This document shows, in pieces, positions 17,101-25,785 of a stretch of DNA of 64,000 nt (position 1 is the first letter of the stretch; every line of letters starts with the position of its first letter). Below the pieces are notes generated by a model, which had not been told where the DNA came from, did no database searches, and saw nothing but the letters and a program-made list of their open reading frames with translations. The stretch lies in contig NZ_PVNG01000004.1 in assembly GCF_003001935.1 (NCBI RefSeq), positions 1-64,000 on the forward strand. The letters are read 5' to 3'. A program made the translations under genes and the position numbers. The DNA comes from Nonomuraea fuscirosea. Lineage in GTDB: Bacteria; Actinomycetota; Actinomycetes; Streptosporangiales; Streptosporangiaceae.

Positions 17101-18082
17101 GGCCGACGAGGCGGGGGAGGGCGTCGCCGTAGAGGTCCTGGCTGGCGTCCGTCTGGGCGATGAAGTCGCCGGGAAAGCCCAGCTCGAACTCCGCCGCCGC
17201 CTCCAGCCGCCGCACCGCCTCCTCGGGCAGCCGTACGTCCGAGGCCCCCAGGTTGTCCGTGAGCTGCTCTTCGGTGCTCGCCCCGATGATCGGATGCACG
17301 CCACGCGCCACCGCCCAGGCGAGCGCCACCTGCGAAGGCGTCACCCCCAGCTCGCCGGCCACCTCCGTCACGACCCGCACCGCGGCCCGGTCCCGCTCGC
17401 TGATCGACTCCGGTGACACCCGCGAGGCCGCCGCCCCCGGCCGCGCGTACCGTCCGGACAGCACGCCCCGCGCGAGCACGCCCCACGCCGCCACGCTCAT
17501 CCCGTACGCCCGCGCCATCGGCAGCAGCTCGCGCTCCACGTCCCGCCACAGCAGGCTGTAGGGCACCTGCAGCCCGGCGAACGGCGTCCACCCGCGCCAC
17601 TCCGCCAGCGTGTTGGCCCGGCTGACCACCCACGCGGGCGCGTCGGAGATGCCCGCGTAGAGCACCTTGCCCGAGCGGACCACGTCGTCCAGCGCCCGCA
17701 TCGTCTCCTCCACGGGCGTGTGCCGGTCCCACACGTGCACCCAGAACAGGTCGATGTAGTCGGTGCGCAGCCGGCGCAGGCTCTGCTCCAGCGACAGCAC
17801 CAGGTTCTTGCGGTGGTTTCCGGCCGCGTTCAGGTCGGTGCGGTCGCGGGTGGGGGTGTACTTCGTCGCCAGGACGAAACGGTCGCGGCGGCCCTGGAGC
17901 AGCTCGCCGACGACGTTCTCGCTCTCGCCGTACATGGAGGCGGTGTCGACCACGTTGCCCCCGGCGTCGGCGTACCGATCGAAGATCCGCCGCACCTCGG
18001 GCGAGGCCTCCCGGTAGGTCATCGCGCCGAGGAACAGCTCGGACACCCGCAATCCGGTACGCCCCAGCAGCCGGTAACGCAT
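17096..18082 (-). CDS. aldo/keto reductase
   Basis: The 328-residue protein is a typical AKR (beta/alpha)8 barrel. The catalytic tetrad is visible: Asp and Tyr in VVDTASMYGESE, Lys in FVLATKYTP, and His in DLFWVHVWD. It reduces aldehydes or ketones, or oxidises alcohols, with NADPH. GGGAGGG five bases before ATG 18082 sets the start; the frame is open further upstream but lacks a signal. It is divergent from an MmyB-type regulator gene, a pairing very common in actinobacteria, which suggests that the regulator controls it. The substrate is unknown. Confidence 0.9.
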   Translation of the reverse strand: MRYRLLGRTGLRVSELFLGAMTYREASPEVRRIFDRYADAGGNVVDTASMYGESENVVGELLQGRRDRFVLATKYTPTRDRTDLNAAGNHRKNLVLSLEQSLRRLRTDYIDLFWVHVWDRHTPVEETMRALDDVVRSGKVLYAGISDAPAWVVSRANTLAEWRGWTPFAGLQVPYSLLWRDVERELLPMARAYGMSVAAWGVLARGVLSGRYARPGAAASRVSPESISERDRAAVRVVTEVAGELGVTPSQVALAWAVARGVHPIIGASTEEQLTDNLGASDVRLPEEAVRRLEAAAEFELGFPGDFIAQTDASQDLYGDALPRLVGR

Positions 18083-18229
18083 CAGACCCTCCCCGCGAAC
18101 GAGCCCGAGCCGGTCATGATCACTGTCGTCTTCGTCATGGACACCCACCCTGCCGTGCCGACGTACGCGCGAGGAAGGCCGGGCCCAGACTGGCCCCCGG
18201 AGGGCCACGATAAGCGAGCGGCCGGCCCC

Positions 18230-18243
18230 TAGACTCGACCCCG
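18230..18243 (+). promoter_or_regulatory. -10 box for a leaderless regulator mRNA
   Basis: TAGACT (18230-18235) is followed by exactly seven bases and then the GTG at 18243. With transcription starting about seven bases after the -10 box, the mRNA would begin at the start codon. There is no Shine-Dalgarno. Upstream, GGGCC and GGCCC flank six bases around 18180-18195 and may be the operator shared with the aldo/keto reductase gene. Confidence 0.6.
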
Positions 18244-19166
18244 TGAGCGACAACGAGCTGGGGGCCTACCTGCGCGCACGAAGGGAGGCGACCCGGCCCG
18301 CCGACGTCGGCCTGCCCGGCGGCGGCCGGCGGCGCACGCCCGGCCTGCGCAGGTCGGAGCTCGCCACCGTGGCCGGGGTGAGCGTCGAATACCTGACCAG
18401 GCTGGAGCAGGGCCGCGACCGCAACCCGTCGGTGGGGGTGCTCGTCTCGCTCGCCGACGCCCTGCGCCTGACCCCGCAGGAGCGCATCCACCTGCGCCAC
18501 CTGGTCAAGGTGACCAGCGGCGGCATGGCGCTGTGCCCGTCCGGAGGCCAGGCGCCCCCTCACACCGTGCGTCCCACCGTGCGGGCGCTGCTCGACCGGC
18601 TCGAACCCGCCCCCGCGGTGCTGCTCAACCGGCTGGGCGACGTGCTCGCCCACACCACCGGTTTCGAGCGGCTGCACGGTCCCGCCGGCCTGCTGGAGCA
18701 TGACCTGCCCAATCTGACCCGCTTCGTCTTCTCCGACGCGCGGGCCAGGACCGCCTACCCCGACTGGGACCGGGTCGCCGACGAGTACGCCGCCACGCTC
18801 AAGTACGAGGCCGGCGCCGACGACCCCTGGGGGGCCGAGCTGGTCGACGAGCTGTCCTTCGCGGCGGGGGAGGCCTTCACCGGGCGCCTCGCCGCGGCGT
18901 CCGGGCCACCGGTGCAGGACGACGTGCAGCGCTTCGCGCATCCGGAGGTGGGCGAGCTGCGGCTGGCCAGGGAGCGGCTCGACCTGAGCGGGTCGGAGCA
19001 GCGGCTCGTGGTCTACCTGCCCGCCGACGCCGCCACCGCCGCCGCGCTCGACCGGCTCACGGCCGGCGCAGCGAGCGGGTCAGGCCGGCGGCGATCGTCG
19101 TGGCCAGCACCCAGCCCGCCGCGATCAGCCCGTACGCCAGCCACTGCGTCCCCCCGCCGGGGTTGA
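18243..19166 (+). CDS. XRE-family regulator with MmyB-like ligand domain
   Basis: The 307-residue protein has an N-terminal helix-turn-helix (GRRRTPGLRRSELATVAGVS, then VEYLTRLEQGRD) and a C-terminal MmyB-like, PAS-related ligand domain (residues ~105-270) with motifs ERLHGPAGLLEHDLPNLTRF, DWDRVADEYAATL and HPEVGELRL. Regulators of this type usually repress or activate a neighbouring oxidoreductase gene. The divergent aldo/keto reductase is the likely target. The last ~35 residues (GSGRRRSSWPAP and onward) are out of character and lie over the 3' end of the convergent gene. The stop seems to have moved downstream, giving a 110-bp antisense overlap. Confidence 0.85.
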   Translation: MSDNELGAYLRARREATRPADVGLPGGGRRRTPGLRRSELATVAGVSVEYLTRLEQGRDRNPSVGVLVSLADALRLTPQERIHLRHLVKVTSGGMALCPSGGQAPPHTVRPTVRALLDRLEPAPAVLLNRLGDVLAHTTGFERLHGPAGLLEHDLPNLTRFVFSDARARTAYPDWDRVADEYAATLKYEAGADDPWGAELVDELSFAAGEAFTGRLAAASGPPVQDDVQRFAHPEVGELRLARERLDLSGSEQRLVVYLPADAATAAALDRLTAGAASGSGRRRSSWPAPSPPRSARTPATASPRRG

Positions 19167-21000
19167 ACGCCTTGTCCTGGCCGAAGTCGATGATCGGCAG
19201 CAGCAGGTCGAGCGAGTAGACCAGCGCGTTGAACTCCGGCGCCTCACCCGCCTTCAGCGGCGGCGGCTCGTTCTGCGCGAACACCAGCGTGCCCAGGGCC
19301 AGCAGCGCGAGCAGCCAGCCGGCCGCGCGCAGGGGGCGGAAGCCGTAGCCGACGGTGACGTCCTGGAGGTGCCCCCACAGGCGCGCGTACCAGGGTAACG
19401 ACGAGCGGCGCTGCTGCTGGCCGGCCAGCAGCGTGTCACGGGCGTCGTTCTCGCTGCCCAGCCGCCGGTAGAGCGCGGCGAGCTGCTCGTAGGCGTTGGG
19501 CAGGTAGCCGTCGATGTCGCGGCCGAGCCAGCCGAGCCGTTCGGCGGCCGGCAGCATGGGTTCGAGCGCCTCGTACGACAGCCCGTCCATGCGCAGCTCG
19601 TCCGGCCACACGCCGGGGCTGTCGCGCAGCACCCCGATGCGCGCGTGCCGCAGCTCCACCGTCCCCTGGACCGGCTTGGCGGTGTGCAGTGACAGCTCCC
19701 GCGTCTCCATCCCGAGGCACTTGAGCGCCACGTCGCCGGGCGCCTCCAGCGTGGCGCCCTTGAGGCAGAGGCGGCTGCCGATCCTGGCGTTGGTCAGCCG
19801 GATGCGCCCGCGCGCCGAGAAGCCGTCGCAGAGGTTGAGCACCTTGCCGACCGTGAGGCCGTTGGCCGACAGCGCCGCGCCGCCGGGGTTGACCAGCGTG
19901 GCGCCCTCGAAGTGGACAGGACCGCTGACGGAGGCGTCGAGCAGGCTGATCTCGCCCTCGGCCGTCAGTCCTTCGCGGGCCACGAGGGCGCCGTCGACGA
20001 CGAGGCCGTCGCCCGCCAGCACGAGGTCACCGGGATTGCGCAGACGCGCTCCGCTGACGTTGAACGAGCGGCCGATGGTGGCGGCCTCGACCCAGACGAT
20101 GCCCTCGATCTCGGTCAGCGACAGGAACAGCCCGCCCTCGGCGTTGAGCCCGCCGGCGCGCACCGCGAGGCGGCCGGGATTGCGCAGGCGGGAGCCGCGC
20201 AGCGACAGTGGCCCGCCGACCCGGGCGAAGCGCAGGCTGAACTCCCCGTCCACCTCGACGTCCCGCGCGAACAGCGCCACCTGGGCGACCAGGTTGGACC
20301 CGCCGAACGCCAGCCCGCCCGGGGCCCGCAGGCGCGCGCCGTCCAGCTGGACCGCCCCGCCGATGCCGGCCGCGGTGAGCAGGATCTCGCCGTCGCAGGT
20401 GAAGCCGTCCTCGGCGCGCAGATTGGCGCCGAGATCGAGGTGCTCGGCGTTGAGCGCGATGCCGCCGGGATGGTCGAGGCGGGCGCCGTTCAGCGTGAGG
20501 GTGCCGTTGATCCGGGCGCCGGGCATGCGCAGCTCGCCGCGCACGTGGCAGCCGCCCAGCCGCAGGTTGCCCTCGACCTGGATGTTGGAGGCGGTCAGGC
20601 CGGGCATGTGGGAGCCGGCGAAGCTGAGGAAGCGGGTGCGGGCCTGGTAGAGGTCGGGGACCTCGTCGAACACGCAGTCGTGCAGGATGACCGGGAAGTC
20701 GATCTCGCCGAACGCCAGCTTGAGCTCGCCGGTGATGCGCGCCCCGATCAGGCGCAGGCCGGGTTTGTCGGCGGGCCCGGAGTAATCGGCCAGCAGCAGC
20801 CGTTCCAGCACCTCCGCGCGCACGTCGCGGTCGGCGCCCCAGGAGGCGGCGTCGGCGGGGGAGTCGCGGGCGGGGTCGCCCGAGCGCAGGTCGACCTTGG
20901 CGCCGCGGGCGACGGCGGCGGACACGGCCTGCTCGGCGGGGGTGAGTTCGGCGTTAGGCAAGAGGCGTCCCGGGGGGTGGGGGTCAGTCTCGTACGTCAA
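19057..21000 (-). CDS. large repeat protein with C-terminal membrane segments (actinobacterial 'membrane-associated oxidoreductase' type)
   Basis: The 647-residue protein consists mostly of a right-handed beta-solenoid-like repeat. About twenty units of the form GARLRNPGDLVLAGDGLVVD, each with small residues and Asn/Gly turns, run from ~75 to 480. A helical linker follows (AERLGWLGRDIDGYLPNAYE), then two or three C-terminal membrane helices (~540-645). Relatives are often labelled membrane-associated oxidoreductases, but I see no cofactor site, so the label should not be trusted. A scaffold or bactofilin-like surface role is more natural (inference). It starts with TTG 21000, inside the last codons of the pentapeptide-repeat gene (17-base overlap), so the two are coupled. 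The N-terminal GDPARDSPADAASWG helix region is typical of the family. Confidence 0.7.
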   Translation of the reverse strand: MTYETDPHPPGRLLPNAELTPAEQAVSAAVARGAKVDLRSGDPARDSPADAASWGADRDVRAEVLERLLLADYSGPADKPGLRLIGARITGELKLAFGEIDFPVILHDCVFDEVPDLYQARTRFLSFAGSHMPGLTASNIQVEGNLRLGGCHVRGELRMPGARINGTLTLNGARLDHPGGIALNAEHLDLGANLRAEDGFTCDGEILLTAAGIGGAVQLDGARLRAPGGLAFGGSNLVAQVALFARDVEVDGEFSLRFARVGGPLSLRGSRLRNPGRLAVRAGGLNAEGGLFLSLTEIEGIVWVEAATIGRSFNVSGARLRNPGDLVLAGDGLVVDGALVAREGLTAEGEISLLDASVSGPVHFEGATLVNPGGAALSANGLTVGKVLNLCDGFSARGRIRLTNARIGSRLCLKGATLEAPGDVALKCLGMETRELSLHTAKPVQGTVELRHARIGVLRDSPGVWPDELRMDGLSYEALEPMLPAAERLGWLGRDIDGYLPNAYEQLAALYRRLGSENDARDTLLAGQQQRRSSLPWYARLWGHLQDVTVGYGFRPLRAAGWLLALLALGTLVFAQNEPPPLKAGEAPEFNALVYSLDLLLPIIDFGQDKAFNPGGGTQWLAYGLIAAGWVLATTIAAGLTRSLRRP

Positions 21001-21601
21001 ACCCTAGGGCCCCCGCGACCACGGTCGCCTGGAACGGGTCGATGATCGCGTCCTTCATCGTGACCTCGCGCGGGTCGAGCGTGCTCAGGTCGCTGCCGCG
21101 CAGATCGCACCTGGTGAGGTCGGCCTCGCGCAGCCACGCCCCGGACAGGTCGCAGCGCCGCAGCTCGGCGCCCTCCAGCCGGGCCGCCGACAGGTCGGCC
21201 TCACGCAGCCGGGTGCCGTGGAAGGCGCTGCCGCGCAGGTCGGCGCCGGCCAGGGCGACGTAGGACCAGTCGCCGCCGGACACCTTCAGCAGCCCGTACG
21301 TGCAGCCGTCGAACACGCAGCCGGTCAGCTTGCAGCCCGTGAACGTGGCGTCGAAGAACGAGCAGCGCGAGAACACGCAGTTGAGGAAGCGCGCGTCCTC
21401 GTGGACCGACACGTTGAAGCGCACGTTGCGGAACTGGCACTCCTCGAAGGAGGAGCCGTGGTCGGACAGCTCCGTCATGTCCACGTCCTGGAACAGCACC
21501 CGGCGATGGTTCTCACCGGAGATGTCGAGGCTGTCCCAGTCCGCGGACCTGATCGTCTTGTCCACCGGGGGTGCGGAAACGCCGAGCCTGCGGTCTGCCA
21601 T
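20984..21601 (-). CDS. pentapeptide repeat protein
   Basis: The 205-residue protein is a pentapeptide-repeat (A(D/N)LXX) quadrilateral beta-helix. Units such as ADLRGSAFHGTRLREADLSA and AELRRCDLSG, and the C-rich set CVFSRCSFFDATF, follow each other from ~30 to 180. The family includes DNA-gyrase-protecting mimics and many proteins of unknown role; nothing here identifies a target. The gene is coupled by overlap to the large membrane repeat protein downstream, so the pair probably works together. No signal peptide is present. Confidence 0.85.
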   Translation of the reverse strand: MADRRLGVSAPPVDKTIRSADWDSLDISGENHRRVLFQDVDMTELSDHGSSFEECQFRNVRFNVSVHEDARFLNCVFSRCSFFDATFTGCKLTGCVFDGCTYGLLKVSGGDWSYVALAGADLRGSAFHGTRLREADLSAARLEGAELRRCDLSGAWLREADLTRCDLRGSDLSTLDPREVTMKDAIIDPFQATVVAGALGFDVRD

Positions 21602-21633
21602 GCGAACAAACTAGCGGACCGGCGCTCCCGCCG

Positions 21634-22797
21634 TCAGGCCGCCCGGTTGGCGATGGAGGTGATGAGCGGCTGCACCAGCTTGGCCGCCAGCGGGCCGAAC
21701 GCCGCCAGGATGAGGACGTACGCCGCCGCCAGCGCTCCCAGGTCGGGATGCACGCCCGCGCCCACCGCCAGACCGGCGATGACGATGTTGAACTCACCGC
21801 GCGGGATGAGCGCGATGCCCGCCCGCGCCTGGCCGGCCTTGGCGATGCCCGCCTGTTTGGCCGCGTACATACCGGTCAGCAGCTTGGTGATCATGCTGAT
21901 CAGGGCGAGCAGCGCGGCCAGGCCCGCGACCGGGAGGATCTTCGCCGGATCGGTCTGGAAGCCGAAGAAGACGAAGAACACGGCCGCGAACAGGTCGCGC
22001 AGCGGCGCCAGCAGCGCCTGCGCGTCCTCGGCCAGCTCACCGGAGAGCGCGATGCCGACCAGGAACGCGCCCACCGCCGCCGAGACCTGCAGCTGCTGGG
22101 CCAGACCGGCGACCAGCAGGGCAAGGCCGACGACCTTGAGCAGCAGCACCTCGGAGTTGGGGCTGGACACGAACGCCTCGATGAAGCGCCCGAAGCGCAG
22201 CGCCACGACGAGCACCACGCTCACGGTGAGCAGCGCGATGCCGACCGAGATGGCCCCGCTGAGCAGGCTCAGCCCGGCCAGCATGGTCGTCAGGACCGGC
22301 AGGTAGATCGCCATCGTGAGGTCTTCGAAGACCAGCAGCGAAAGGACCGTCGGCGTCTCCCGGTTACCGATCCACCCCAGGTCGGACAGCACCTTGGCGG
22401 TGATGCCCGACGAGGTGGCGTAGGTGACGCCGGCCATCGCCACGGCGGCGACCGGCCCCCAGCCGAGCAGCAGCGCGCAGACGGCGCCGGGCGCGGCGTT
22501 GAGCACCAGGTCCACGATGCCCGCCCGGGCGTTGCTCTTGAGGCTGGTGACCAGTTCGTCGGCGTTGTATTCCAGGCCCAGCGTGAGCAGCAGCAGCACC
22601 ACGCCCAGCTCGGCCCCGACCGAGATGAACTCCTCGCTCGTGGCCAGCGGCAGCACGCCGCCGGTGCCGAACGCCAGGCCGGCGATCAGGTAGAGCGGGA
22701 TGGGGGAGATGCCGCCGCGCAGCGCCAGGGCGCCCAGGACGCCAAGGCCGAGAAGTACGGCTCCGAACTCGAGAAAGATGATCGCGGTTTCGTGCAC
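21634..22797 (-). CDS. CPA2-type K+(cation)/H+ antiporter, KhtU/KefB-like
   Basis: The 387-residue membrane protein has about twelve helices in the monovalent cation:proton antiporter-2 pattern, with the conserved LGLEYNADEL region (~75) and GAFLVGIALSGELAEDAQAL (~240). It lacks the cytoplasmic TrkA-N domain of KefB/KefC. The preceding gene supplies a separate RCK-C regulatory subunit eight bases away, the arrangement of Bacillus KhtTU. It should expel K+ or another cation in exchange for H+, controlled by a nucleotide or pH signal. The start is GTG 22797 with GGATAGGG upstream. Confidence 0.88.
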   Translation of the reverse strand: MHETAIIFLEFGAVLLGLGVLGALALRGGISPIPLYLIAGLAFGTGGVLPLATSEEFISVGAELGVVLLLLTLGLEYNADELVTSLKSNARAGIVDLVLNAAPGAVCALLLGWGPVAAVAMAGVTYATSSGITAKVLSDLGWIGNRETPTVLSLLVFEDLTMAIYLPVLTTMLAGLSLLSGAISVGIALLTVSVVLVVALRFGRFIEAFVSSPNSEVLLLKVVGLALLVAGLAQQLQVSAAVGAFLVGIALSGELAEDAQALLAPLRDLFAAVFFVFFGFQTDPAKILPVAGLAALLALISMITKLLTGMYAAKQAGIAKAGQARAGIALIPRGEFNIVIAGLAVGAGVHPDLGALAAAYVLILAAFGPLAAKLVQPLITSIANRAA

Positions 22798-22805
22798 CCG
22801 CGGCC

Positions 22806-23288
22806 CTATCCTTCGGCCAGAATGCCGGCGACCTCGGCCGTGCTGTCCTCGCTGCCGACGACGACCACGACATCACCGACGCGGAACGTGAAGTCAGGGC
22901 CGGGGCTGGCGAAGACCTGCCCGCTCCTGACGACGGCCACGATCGAGGCGCTCGTCCGGGTTCGCACGCGCGCGTCACCCATGGGGCGGCCCGCGTAGGG
23001 GGAGCCGTCGGGAATGGGGAGCTGCACGCTGACCAGGCCCTCGACCTGCTGGTGCAGCTGGTTGAGCCGCTGCACGATGCGAGGGGCGCCCAGGAGCTCG
23101 GCCAGGGCGTCGGCCTCCTCGTCGTTGAGCTTGACCATCTGACAGACCGAATCCGGGTCATCCTTGTCGTAGATGACCAGATCCCGGCGTCCGGTGCGAT
23201 GAGACACGACGCCCACCCGCTGTCCCTTGCGGGTAAGGAAGTCATGTTTCAAGCCGATTCCCGGGAGCGCTGTCTGTTCGACCTCCAC
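22806..23288 (-). CDS. TrkA-C (RCK-C) regulatory subunit of the antiporter, KhtT-like
   Basis: The 160-residue cytosolic protein has an N-terminal ~85-residue domain (LPGIGLKHDFLTRKGQRVGV, DLVIYDKDDPDSV) as in KhtT. A C-terminal RCK-C/TrkA-C domain follows (MGDARVRTRTSASIVAVVRS, PDFTFRVGDVVVVVGSEDS). KhtT relatives bind cyclic di-AMP and respond to pH to gate the antiporter; this is known for Bacillus and inferred here. It is the first gene of the two-gene operon, with GTG 23288 directly after GGGATAGG. Confidence 0.87.
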   Translation of the reverse strand: MEVEQTALPGIGLKHDFLTRKGQRVGVVSHRTGRRDLVIYDKDDPDSVCQMVKLNDEEADALAELLGAPRIVQRLNQLHQQVEGLVSVQLPIPDGSPYAGRPMGDARVRTRTSASIVAVVRSGQVFASPGPDFTFRVGDVVVVVGSEDSTAEVAGILAEG

Positions 23289-23463
23289 CTATCCCACCCG
23301 TCCAAACTCGAACATTTCTGGACAACCTTACCAACGGCTTACCCTGGGCTGATCCATGCGTGATGACCATCCGGTCACGCTTTGCCTGCCCATGGGGGAC
23401 AGGCCGGTGGACGGCGTCCGGGGAACCTGCGATCAGGCCGCCTGACGTGCGAGACTGCGTCTC

Positions 23464-24108
23464 ATGCCGCCCGCTCCCTCGATCCGGCTGGTTCTCGTGG
23501 AGGACCACGCCATGGTCGCGGAGGCCATCGGGCAGGCGCTCGGCCGCGCCCCCGGCATCGAGGTGGTGGCCCAGGCCGGGACCATCGCCGGCGCCGTGGC
23601 CGAGACCGGCAGGTGTCGGCCCGACGTGATCGTGCTCGACCGCCGGCTGCCCGACGGCGACGGCATCGCGGCCATCGGGCGGCTGACCGCCGCCGCGCCT
23701 GGAGTGCGGGTGCTGGTGCTGACCGGAGAGGCGACCGCCGCGGTGGCGGCCGGAGTGGTCGCGGCCGGCGGCGCCGGGCTCGTGGTGAAGTCCTCGCGGC
23801 TGGGCGAGCTGGAGTCGGCGGTACGGGAGGTGGCGGGCGGCGGGGTGGTGTTCGCCCCCGGGCTGCTGCCGGGAGTGCTCGACCGGCTGACCGGGCGCGC
23901 CGGGCACCGGGGCTCCGCGCTGACCCCGCGCGAACGGGAGACGCTGCTGCTCCTGGCCGAGGGCGCCAGTACGGACGAGATCGGCGACCGTCTTGGCGTG
24001 GCCCGCAACACGGCGCGCAACCACGTGCAGCACGTGCTGGAGAAGCTCGGCGCCCGCTCGAAGCTGGAGGCGGTGGCGTTCGCGCGCCGAGACGGCCTGC
24101 TCGACTGA
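23464..24108 (+). CDS. LuxR/NarL-family response regulator
   Basis: The 214-residue protein has a receiver domain with the acidic pair in LVLVEDHAMV, phospho-acceptor Asp in DVIVLDRRLPDGDG (~57), Thr in VLVLTGE and Lys in LVVKSSR. The C-terminal LuxR-type helix-turn-helix is LTPREREILL-like (LTPRERETLLLLAEGASTDE, IGDRLGVARNTARNHV). It should bind DNA after phosphorylation, plausibly by the HisKA_3 kinase encoded 0.6 kb downstream on the same strand. A small perfect inverted repeat, GAGAC-TGC-GTCTC, directly abuts the ATG, and no Shine-Dalgarno is visible, so the mRNA may be leaderless and autoregulated. Confidence 0.9.
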   Translation: MPPAPSIRLVLVEDHAMVAEAIGQALGRAPGIEVVAQAGTIAGAVAETGRCRPDVIVLDRRLPDGDGIAAIGRLTAAAPGVRVLVLTGEATAAVAAGVVAAGGAGLVVKSSRLGELESAVREVAGGGVVFAPGLLPGVLDRLTGRAGHRGSALTPRERETLLLLAEGASTDEIGDRLGVARNTARNHVQHVLEKLGARSKLEAVAFARRDGLLD

Positions 24109-24202
24109 CGCAGATGCACCAGAGCGCGTCCCTCAGACGTATGAGCCGCCGTGGGGCGCCTGCGTCTCGTGGCCGGCCGCCGGCCTCCCCGACAGTAGAG
24201 AC

Positions 24203-24655
24203 GTGGCAAGTCAGGAGGCTGAGGCATATCAGGTGGACACCCGGCTGCCCGAGGAGATGGGCAGCATCACGGCGGCGCGCCGCCTGATCGCCGAGGTCCT
24301 GCGGGAGTGCGGCTACCAGGGGCGCCAGGAGGACGTCCTGCTGGTGGTGTCCGAGCTGGTGACGAACGCGCTGGTCCACGGCGAGGGACCCCCCGGCCTG
24401 CGGGTGCTGGGCAGCGGGTCGCGCCTGCGGATCGAGGTCCGCGACGCCGGCGCCGAGCTGCCCGAGCTCCGCGACCCCGGCCCGGCCCGCGGCTGGGGGC
24501 TGCACGTCGTCCGGCTGCTGTCCGCCGCGTGGGGCAGCGCGCCGATCGAGGGCGGCGGCAAGACGGTGTGGTGCGAGCTCACCGCCCACCAGGAACTGAC
24601 GAGCCGGCCTCCGGCGCTCGACCCGCCCCATGGAGCGGCCCAGGACGGCGGCTGA
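24203..24655 (+). CDS. RsbW/SpoIIAB-like serine/threonine-protein-kinase-type ATPase
   Basis: The 150-residue protein is a lone HATPase_c domain: N box in ELVTNALVHG (~50), G1 box in VRDAGAELPELR, and G2 box in GWGLHVVRLL. Such proteins are anti-sigma factor kinases or regulators of partner-switching pathways. No partner anti-anti-sigma factor is in the window. Two starts are possible: GTG 24203, or GTG 24233, which has AGGAGG at 24213-24218 and GAGG nearer to it. I list the longer form. It lies between a response regulator and a PAS histidine kinase, all on the plus strand, so the three may form one signalling unit. Confidence 0.8.
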   Translation: MASQEAEAYQVDTRLPEEMGSITAARRLIAEVLRECGYQGRQEDVLLVVSELVTNALVHGEGPPGLRVLGSGSRLRIEVRDAGAELPELRDPGPARGWGLHVVRLLSAAWGSAPIEGGGKTVWCELTAHQELTSRPPALDPPHGAAQDGG

Positions 24656-24695
24656 TCGCGTTTGGCGCTCCCGCCGGGCCGTGAAAGGCTGCGGT

Positions 24696-25772
24696 ATGCC
24701 TGTGCGTGGCCCGTCACCGGATGATATGACGCTGCTCGTCCAGAGCGTTCGTGACCACGCCATCTTCATGCTCGACCCGCACGGCGTGATCAGCAGCTGG
24801 AACACCGGCGCGGAGCGCATCAAGGGGTACACCGCCGACGAGATCGTCGGCACCCACTTCTCCGTCCTCTACCCGCCCGAGGACGTCGCGGCCGGCAAGC
24901 CGGCCGAGGGCCTGCGCCGGGCCGCCGCCGACGGACGGTGGGAGGAGGAGGGGTGGAGGGTGCGGAAGGACGGCACCCGGTTCCGGGCCGCCGTGAGCAT
25001 CACCGCCCTGCACGGGGACGGCGTCCTGCGCGGGTTCGGGAAGGTGATCCGCGAGCTGACCGAGCGGCACGGCCAGGCCAGGGCGCCCGGCGAGCGCGGC
25101 GCGCTGATGGCCCGCCTGGTCCAGGCCCAGGAGCGCGAACGCCGCCGCATCGCCTCCGGCGTGCACGACGACACCATTCAGTCCATGGTCGCGGTCGGCA
25201 TGCGGCTGCGGTTGTGGGGCGCCGAGCTGCCCGACAAGCACGCCGCCGGGCTGCGCGCGATCGACGACGCCGTCGACGCCGCCGTCCACCGCCTGCGTGA
25301 GCTGACCTTCAGCCTGCGCCCGCCCGGCGGCCTGGTGGAGAGCCTGTCCGGCTACCTGGAACAGACGATGCGCGACACGGGCGTGACCTGCGAGCTGCGC
25401 CACGACCTCGACGGCGACCCGCCCGACGAGACCGTGGTCGCCGTCTACCGCATCTGCCAGGAGGCCCTGATGAACGTGCGCAAGCACGCCGGGGCCGGCC
25501 GGGTCGCCGTGGAGCTCACGTCGCGAGACCGGGGCGTGCACGTACGGGTGCGCGACGACGGCGTGGGCCTGACCCCCGGGGGCGCCGCGCTGAGCGGCCC
25601 TCCTGACGGCGAGATGGGGCATTTCGGGCTGGCCGAGATGCGTGAGCGCGCCGAGGCGGCGGGCGGCTGGTGGAGCATCGGCGGCAGGCCGGGCGAGGGC
25701 ACCACGGTGGAATTCTGGGTGCCCGCCAGCCCGGCCCTCGCCGACGGCCGGGCGGCATCGCCGCGCGGCTGA
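24696..25772 (+). CDS. PAS-domain histidine kinase of the NarL (HisKA_3) type
   Basis: The 358-residue cytosolic kinase has an N-terminal PAS domain (~10-125; VRDHAIFMLDPHGVISSWNT, GYTADEIVGTHFS) with a PAC segment. Then comes HisKA_3 with the phospho-acceptor His in ERRRIASGVHDDTIQSM (~155) and HATPase_c (N box YRICQEALMNVRKHAGA, G1 VRDDGVGL, G2 GHFGLAEMRERAEAAGG). No membrane segment is present, so it senses an internal signal such as redox or a bound ligand through PAS. The response regulator at 23464 is the probable partner. AAAGG seven bases before ATG 24696 sets the start. Confidence 0.9.
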   Translation: MPVRGPSPDDMTLLVQSVRDHAIFMLDPHGVISSWNTGAERIKGYTADEIVGTHFSVLYPPEDVAAGKPAEGLRRAAADGRWEEEGWRVRKDGTRFRAAVSITALHGDGVLRGFGKVIRELTERHGQARAPGERGALMARLVQAQERERRRIASGVHDDTIQSMVAVGMRLRLWGAELPDKHAAGLRAIDDAVDAAVHRLRELTFSLRPPGGLVESLSGYLEQTMRDTGVTCELRHDLDGDPPDETVVAVYRICQEALMNVRKHAGAGRVAVELTSRDRGVHVRVRDDGVGLTPGGAALSGPPDGEMGHFGLAEMRERAEAAGGWWSIGGRPGEGTTVEFWVPASPALADGRAASPRG

Positions 25773-25785
25773 CCCGCCCGTGCCG

